A stretch of DNA of 64,000 nucleotides, taken from contig NC_065428.1 in assembly GCF_024362695.1 (NCBI RefSeq), positions 10,358,895-10,422,894 of the forward strand. The letters are read 5' to 3'. A program made the position numbers and the translations under genes. The notes under the pieces are model-generated. The model made no database searches. It saw nothing but the letters and a program-made list of their open reading frames with translations, and had not been told where the DNA came from. This document shows positions 59,119 through 64,000 of the stretch, piece after piece; position 1 is the stretch's first letter, and each line of letters begins with the position of its first letter. Source of the DNA: Pectinophora gossypiella. Lineage: Eukaryota; Arthropoda; Insecta; Lepidoptera; Gelechiidae.

Positions 59119-59324
59119 GGTAAACTTAACAATTATGACTGAATCAAAATACGTAATTTCCTTTCAATGAAAGTATTAATTCGATTCATAACCAGTTATC
59201 CGAAAAATTCAGAGGGTAAAGGGAATTTCATGTTTGACTGCATTTTCACTTCATTTTAAACAGACGAAGGTAATTTTCTGTAACAACATTTTATTTCACG
59301 GAATTCCTGTTGCCGCGTGGTTTA

Positions 59325-59550
59325 CTTTCACAAATGATTATCACGTGCTCAGTGGTAAAGGAAAACATAGAACCCACATTCCCGAGAAATGCATTTTCAG
59401 AGGTATGTGACCTAACCGTATTGGGCTGGTTTTCCCTTCGCGGGTTGGAAGGTCAGACAGGCAGTCGCTCCTGTAAAAAACCGGACCTGTCAAATCTTCA
59501 GGTTAGTTAAGCGGACCCTGTGGGAAACGGGATAATGATAGGGAGATGAT
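59325..59550 (+). mobile_element. SINE family D, 5'-truncated
   Basis: AATGATTATCACGTGCTCAG, CCGTATTGGGCTGGTTTTCC, GGACCTGTCAAATCTTCAGG and GACCCTGTGGGAAACGGGAT-AATGATAGGGAGATGAT. Confidence 0.8.
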
Positions 59551-59624
59551 TATGTGTTTTATTTTAAATTATACGTAGATTCGTTTGTAATTAGTAGTGT
59601 TGTGGGAAATCAAAATATTATTAC

Positions 59625-59700
59625 TATTATTATTTTCGTATTTCTATGTCCTTTGTATATGTTGTTGTGCAATAAAGTATTATTGATTGATTGATTAATA
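59625..59700 (+). repeat. LINE tail (TTGAT/TGAT)n
   Basis: TGTTGTTGTGCAATAAAGTA then TTATTGATTGATTGATTA. Retroelement 3' end. Confidence 0.55.
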
Positions 59701-59754
59701 ATACCTATTGAAACGACCTTTTTATCTTCGAAATCTCTTATCCGGTATAACATT

Positions 59755-59950
59755 TAAAACAGGCCTGAGGGTGCCCAGTTGGGCGCTAACCTCGGCTCAG
59801 ATTAGTTTTGAAACAATCAATCGACCCTAGTTAGCCGATAGCGATAAGCGCTGAAAGTTGTCGACCATCCCAGCGGAGTCGGTATCGGGGTCCTGAAGTA
59901 TCTGTCGCTAGCTGATTGTCCGCCTTTATGGCAAGAGTATTCCGGTCACC
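59755..59950 (-). mobile_element. poly(A) repeat family E, 5' portion
   Basis: GGTGCCCAGTTGGGCGCTAA, CGACCCTAGTTAGCCGATAG, GTCGGTATCGGGGTCCTGAA and TCGCTAGCTGATTGTCCGCC. The poly(A) side is missing. Confidence 0.7.
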
Positions 59951-59997
59951 AGGTTACTCAGTGAAAAAATATACATGTCACCTAATGTCAATCCCAT

Positions 59998-60327
59998 CTC
60001 AACTGCCTCCGTTGTCCAATGGTTGAGCGTTGGGCTCACGATCCGGAGTTCCTGGGTTCGATTCCCGGTGGGGACATATCACAAAAAATACTTTGTGATC
60101 CCTAGTTTGGTTAGGACATACATGCTGATCACCTGATTGTCCGAAAGTAAGACGATCCGTGCTTCGGAAGGCACGTTAAGCCGTTGGTCCCGGTTACTAC
60201 TTACTGATGTAAGTACGTAGTCGTTATATGAGTCAGGGGCCTTTGGCGGCTCAATAGTAACACTGACACCAGGGTTGATGAGGTTGGTAATTCACCTGAC
60301 AACCCACACGATAAAAGAAGAAGAACA
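59998..60327 (+). mobile_element. SINE family B, full length (reference copy)
   Basis: A box TTGTCCAATGGTTGAGCG, B box GGTTCGATTCCCGG, linker, core CCGTGCTTCGGAAGGCACGT then TAAGCCGTTGGTCCCGG, TACTTACTGATGTAAGTACG, GGCGGCTCAATAGTAACACT and the end CACGATAAAAGAAGAAGAA. An 11-bp duplication GTCAATCCCAT (59987-59997, 60328-60338) flanks it. Confidence 0.92.
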
Positions 60328-60492
60328 GTCAATCCCATAGGTACATTTTGTAACACTGTTGATGTCATAATCCTTTTTAAACTGGCTAACCAGTAGAAAA
60401 CAAAAGATAATCAACTTTTCCTACCTCTATAAATTCTTGTACCGGCCTGAAAATAACCTAAAAACCAGTAGCAACTTCCAACAAAAGGCTAC

Positions 60493-60614
60493 ACAGGGTG
60501 TCCTTTAGTTCGTCAAGCGTTCAGGTGCGTTCCGCTCACTGGTTTGATTTACGCCCGCGTCGGGCTACAAATCACCACACCCTTTATAGTGCGAGTGAGT
60601 TATAGACACCCTGT
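60493..60614. mobile_element. candidate MITE, ACAGGGTGTC ends
   Basis: 122 bp between ACAGGGTGTC and GACACCCTGT, a perfect 10-bp inverted repeat. A related but longer element (family R) begins CAGGGTGTTAG. Target duplication not resolved. Confidence 0.5.
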
Positions 60615-60794
60615 TGTGGAGGAGGGCAGTGAGTCCGCTCTGTGAGTGAATTGAGTTGATTGGGTCATGGTATCAAGTAGGAAAATGGTAAAATTCATAC
60701 TCCTTTTAATTATGTTTAAAGAAGTTTTAATTTTAAAATAAAATAAGAAATATAATTGATTATTCATTGTTTTAAGTTTACGCGGTTATTATCA

Positions 60795-61044
60795 TAATTA
60801 AAACACATAATAACGGGTTCTTACCACGTTCAAAGTAGGGATATGAGACTCCCCATATTTCGACACTGTTGCAAGTACCATGATGAGATATGTCTGCCCG
60901 TAGAAAATTATGGATCTACCTACTCCACTCCAATCTTATCAGTCATCCCGTGCTCATGGCACTTGCAACAGTGTCGAAATATCGGGAGTCTCATATCCCT
61001 ACTTTAAACGCGGTAAGAACCCGTTATTATGTGTTTTAATTATA
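60795..61044. mobile_element. foldback MITE family K, complete
   Basis: About 250 bp with inverted arms of about 90 bp: ATAATTAAAACACATAATAA, CGGGTTCTTACC, GTAGGGATATGAGACTCC and CGACACTGTTGCAAGTACCA at the left; their reverse complements at the right, closing with GTGTTTTAATTAT. The spacer (about 60890-60950) contains TATGTCTGCCCGTAGAAAAT. Confidence 0.85.
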
Positions 61045-61074
61045 TAATTGATTTATCTTAAATGCGGTTTGCAC

Positions 61075-61205
61075 TAACACAGTTGGTTTTACCATTATAG
61101 ACGGCGATACGGCTCAGCACCTATTAGGATGGTGTTAACAGAAAGCTCGGTATCGTGTGGGTACTTACTTCATCTTGCGATGGCTGTACCTCTGTCTACC
61201 CCAAC
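61075..61205 (+). repeat. family G
   Basis: ACACAGTTGGTTTTACCATT, GACGGCGATACGGCTCAGCA, GAAAGCTCGGTATCGTGTGG and ACCTCTGTCTACCCCAACGG. It passes directly into repeat E. Confidence 0.6.
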
Positions 61206-61380
61206 GGGATAGATGGCATTAACTATTTGGCCGGATAAATGGGGAACCGCAGCTCAGGGTGTCGTCTCAGAGGATTACATCTGAAAGTTTTAATCTACCC
61301 ACTAAGGTCGATAGCGATAAGCGCTGAATGAGGGAAATCGTCGACCACGCCGGCGTGGACGATATCGGGGTCCTGGTGGG
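61206..61380 (-). mobile_element. poly(A) repeat family E, partial
   Basis: ATGGCATTAACTATTTGGCC, GCTCAGGGTGTCGTCTCAGA, CACTAAGGTCGATAGCGATA and GTCGACCACGCCGGCGTGGA. Confidence 0.7.
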
Positions 61381-61390
61381 TTAAAATGGT

Positions 61391-61521
61391 CACATCGAAG
61401 CAATTCATCTAAGAAAGCAATATTCCTATTTGACATTTGTTTGTATTGCGCACTTACTTTTACATGCGCAAATGTCAAATTGCAATATTGCTTTTTAGAT
61501 GAATATAATTGCTTCGATGTG
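61391..61521. mobile_element. MITE family V, complete
   Basis: 131 bp with ends CACATCGAAGCAATTCATCT and AATTGCTTCGATGTG, and inner inverted words GCAATATT, TTTGACATTTG and CAAATGTCAAATTGCAATAT, so almost the whole element folds on itself. It lies between two E fragments. Related: 58914-59010 and 48112-48196. Confidence 0.75.
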
Positions 61522-61564
61522 GCGTTTTGAACCCCCTTTTGGTCACCTCTAGTGCTAGAGAAAT

Positions 61565-61745
61565 AACTCAATTGAGCGCGAACCTCGGCTAAGGGCGTCA
61601 TTTAAGAGGATTACCATTGAAAGTATTAATCGACCTACTAGGGTCCATAGCGATAAGCGCCGAATGAGGGAAATCGTCGACCACGCCAGGGAGGTTGTTA
61701 TCTGGGTCCTGGAGTGTTTTATCGCGAGATTGGCCATCTCTATAG
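61565..61745 (-). mobile_element. poly(A) repeat family E, partial
   Basis: CTCAATTGAGCGCGAACCTC, CTACTAGGGTCCATAGCGAT and GGAAATCGTCGACCACGCCA. The open frames 61302-61601 and 61555-61737 come from E. Confidence 0.65.
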
Positions 61746-62139
61746 CTAAAGTAATCGGATTGATTTCATCACCGATTTTGGCGGGTTACTCATAAATATT
61801 GCAAGATTGGGAGTTGAATCGTTTTAACAGATCTCGAGAATCAATCAGTTCTGCCCACCACTGTGCGGGCAGTGAGCGTGACCAGCCAACTGGCGGAGTG
61901 GCGGTCAGATGCAGGCAGCGAGGTTTGATAGAGATTCAGATACAGTTAATTCTGCCAATGTACATTACACACGCTATATTCCTTAGTAATGAAAGTAAAT
62001 GATCATTACGTTTCCAAAATAATCAAAATTTGTATTAAAAGCCAAACAAAACCAATACCTCAGTGTGTCTGTGGGAGTAGGTCGCTTAAAACACAGTTAA
62101 ATTATAGCTAGGCGATTCTTAGAATAATAAAGATTTTTT
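61746..62139. other. no gene recognised
   Basis: Includes CACCACTGTGCGGGCAGTGA, a short imperfect palindrome near 61857. No supported feature. Confidence 0.4.
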
Positions 62140-62205
62140 TGGAGCTACTTTTCCCCGGCTATACAGGCTGAGAGAAGCTGCGGTAGTTTTAGGCGGATAA
62201 CACGT
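62140..62205 (+). repeat. family S internal fragment
   Basis: TTTTCCCCGGCTATACAGGC, GAAGCTGCGGTAGTTTTAGG and CGGATAACACG. Confidence 0.5.
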
Positions 62206-62265
62206 TCGACAAAAAAGCCGATTTTTCAATTAACAGGAGGAGAAGCATAAAAACAATAATCTTAA

Positions 62266-62430
62266 CATAACACAACATAAGCTCACGACTATATCCCAAT
62301 TGGGGTAGTCAGAGGTACATCTATCACAAGATGAAATAATCACCCACACCTCACTGAGGTTTCTGTTAGACCAACGTGATAGGTGAGCCGTATCGCCGTC
62401 TATAATGGTCGAACCTACTGTGTTATATAT
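62266..62430 (-). repeat. family G
   Basis: The minus strand: GTAGGTTCGACCATTATAGA, CGGCGATACGGCTCACCTAT, CTCAGTGAGGTGTGGG-type block and GACTACCCCAATTGGGATAT then AGTCGTGAGCTTATGTTGTG. The best G end in the window. Confidence 0.7.
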
Positions 62431-62773
62431 GTATGTATGTAGCAAAGTTCGAAAATTAAAAAGAACTCTTACTTGTGTTATGAATCAAGTTAACTGCACA
62501 ACTTGGCCGTACTAACACCTGTCGTAGATTAAACTTGGCTAACTATAATATATTAACAGCATGTTGGCAAGATGGTGCTTTAGTTAGGGGCTTACTACCC
62601 CCATTGTGCTATGGATAAACAGCTTAATTGTGTTATTTAGCTGGCGAGAAGTGAATATTTATACTATACACCTCTGCTTACCCCTTCAGGGATACAGGCG
62701 TGATGCTATGTTGTAATTTTTTATTATCAGTGGACTAGCACTAATAACGTAACACAACATAAGTTCATAGGCA
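62431..62773. other. no gene; family N end
   Basis: 62655-62715 carries CACCTCTGCTTACCCCTTCA, GGGATACAGGCGTGATGCTA, a family N 3' end. The rest shows nothing. Confidence 0.45.
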
Positions 62774-62860
62774 TACGGCCTCCGTGGTCCAGTGGTTGAG
62801 CGTTAGGCTGACGATCCGGAGGTTCCGGGTTCGAATCCCGTTGGGGAAATATCCGGGGGC
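62774..62860 (+). mobile_element. SINE family B/C head only
   Basis: GGCCTCCGTGGTCCAGTGGT-TGAGCG (A box) and GGTTCCGGGTTCGAATCCCG (B box), ending after GGGGAAATATC. A clean head without body. Confidence 0.75.
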
Positions 62861-62973
62861 CGGCTCCCAATGACTCATCTTTATTGCACAAACGGGAAAA
62901 TATAAAATAAAAAATAATGATAACGAGTTATTAATGTAATAACTCATTTGTCTTAAGTCAGTAAGAATACGTG

Positions 62974-63080
62974 ATACCCCTGTTCGGAGAATGTAAGTCA
63001 CGCGACTTGCATCGCAGTGATACAGGTTCGAATGCCGGTTCGGGGTATTAAACACTGAATTTAATTTTATGAATTTTAAT
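62974..63080 (+). repeat. tRNA-like SINE head, family U
   Basis: CCCTGTTCGGAGAATGTAAG, ATACAGGTTCGAATGCCGGT and AACACTGAATTTAATTTTAT. It matches 7880-7975. Confidence 0.5.
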
Positions 63081-63132
63081 TAATGATCTGTGTCATTGAT
63101 ATAACATAATTTCCGAGACAGCTGGGCTTCAT

Positions 63133-63225
63133 ATAAATCAAATCAAATCAATTTACTTACGAGAACACATAGAATACAAAAAAGTGGTAAAATAATTCAC
63201 ATAACAATGTTGTGATATGTTCGGC
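63133..63225 (-). repeat. LINE 3' end with (TTTGA)n tail
   Basis: The minus strand: CAACATTGTTATGTGAATTA, TTTTTTGTATTCTATGTGTT and CTCGTAAGTAAATTGATTTG. It matches 58620-58719. Confidence 0.65.
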
Positions 63226-63464
63226 CTGCATGCAGGCGTACAAACATTTTGGGTGTACAAATATACCTACATTAAAAATAATAATAACAAAGCATCCATC
63301 TATTCATGTACCCTTTTCAAAAGCAAGTAAAGAGTATTTCTATTTCTTAAAGAAATGGTATATTGAAAATAAAATTATTAAAAATTATACTTATTATTAA
63401 AAAAAAAATTGAAACTTATAAAAATTCATTCGGTGGTATGGAGCCGGAGCCGGGATTCAAACCT
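63226..63464. other. no gene recognised
   Basis: AT-rich, low complexity. Confidence 0.4.
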
Positions 63465-63555
63465 GTGACACTAAGTACCCACGTACTTAGTTCATCCGAT
63501 GATAGTACCTCTGACTACCCCAATTGGGATAAAGTCGTGAGCTTATGTTAGGACG
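63465..63555 (+). repeat. family G 3' end with hairpin
   Basis: CTAAGTACCCACGTACTTAG forms an 8-bp stem with a 4-nt loop. TACCTCTGACTACCCCAATT, GGGATAAAGTCGTGAGCTTA and TGTTA follow. Confidence 0.6.
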
Positions 63556-64000
63556 ATAAACAGCTGAACGCGTTCTACGCTATTCACACAAAGTACTTTA
63601 AACATTTTATATCGCAAGGAACAATACAGTTAATATATATCACAATAAGTCTTCTCTCTGCAGTAGTATAAAACACAATAGATATATATGAGCTGCCAAA
63701 ATGGTGCGGTTTTAACGACAGCACTGCAAAGGAGGAAGCCATAAAGTTGCGTATGACTCATTCGTTCTCGGCTACACTGAGGATTGGCTAGACAAATAAG
63801 CTTGCCAAAACATCTGCATATATGTGGGAGGGAGCGGAGAAAAACACTCAAGCCCAATTCCCACTGTTTATTTTTAAAGTTTTACCACAAAATGCACACA
63901 CAATATATTTTTTGAGTAATTCTTCACAAAATATTTGTAATACCACGCGCACACACTTTCGCCATCTTTTTTAATCTCCCGTCCCTTTCACTCCTTACCT
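63556..64000. other. no gene recognised
   Basis: No supported feature. The minus strand begins AGGTAAGG at the very edge (63993-64000), which could be a splice donor but cannot be judged without the adjoining sequence. Confidence 0.4.

Noticed and set aside
62774..62860. Possible genuine tRNA gene
   Set aside because: A and B boxes are good, but identical heads occur in many SINE copies, and the acceptor stem and 3' end do not pair.
63993..64000. AGGTAAGG at the window edge as an exon boundary
   Set aside because: The upstream exon would lie outside the window, so it cannot be supported.

Overview
The window looks like non-coding, repeat-saturated DNA from a moth or butterfly (Lepidoptera). 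It is AT-rich and has no RNA gene and no convincing host protein-coding gene. It carries families typical of lepidopteran genomes: tRNA-derived SINEs, LINE tails ending in pentamer or hexamer repeats, and a mariner. The order rests on that repeat profile. No genus can be named from the sequence alone.

Layout. 1-33 kb is a mosaic of SINEs, LINE 3' ends, MITEs and minisatellites. 33007-34301 is an apparently complete mariner with perfect TIRs, TA duplication and an open transposase. 38287-42536 is an apparently full-length two-ORF LINE with a candidate 10-bp target-site duplication. 42.6-52.8 kb is again SINE/MITE/LINE debris with a possible LTR-element end. 53.1-56.1 kb is a 5'-truncated LINE with an open RT frame. 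56-64 kb is a dense SINE/MITE mosaic.

Repeat families (letters are mine). A: 5S-rRNA-like head, core, (GAT)n tail. B: tRNA-like head, core, (GAA)n tail. C: tRNA-like head, core, LINE-like tail. D: tRNA-like SINE ending in GGGATAACGCTAG-GAT. E: poly(A)-tailed repeat of about 330 bp. F: TA-flanked MITE of about 142 bp. G, L, M, N: retroelement ends sharing a CCCC-x-GGGG plus CGTGAG-TTATG module. H and S: LINE 3' tails. J, T, U, W: other dispersed repeats. K, P, R, V: MITE or foldback families. A, B and C share one central core although their heads and tails differ. The tails of A and C match the 3' end of an RTE-like LINE also present here, which points to that LINE as the likely mobilising partner.

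The most unusual non-repeat signal is a pair of nearly identical minus-strand sites (4264/4265 and 36809/36810). Each has a T-rich tract, then CAG joined directly to GTATGT, with a GTAAGT donor 34-45 nt further on. This is the form expected of recursive splice sites, and would fit the window lying inside a very long intron of a minus-strand gene. That is a hypothesis.
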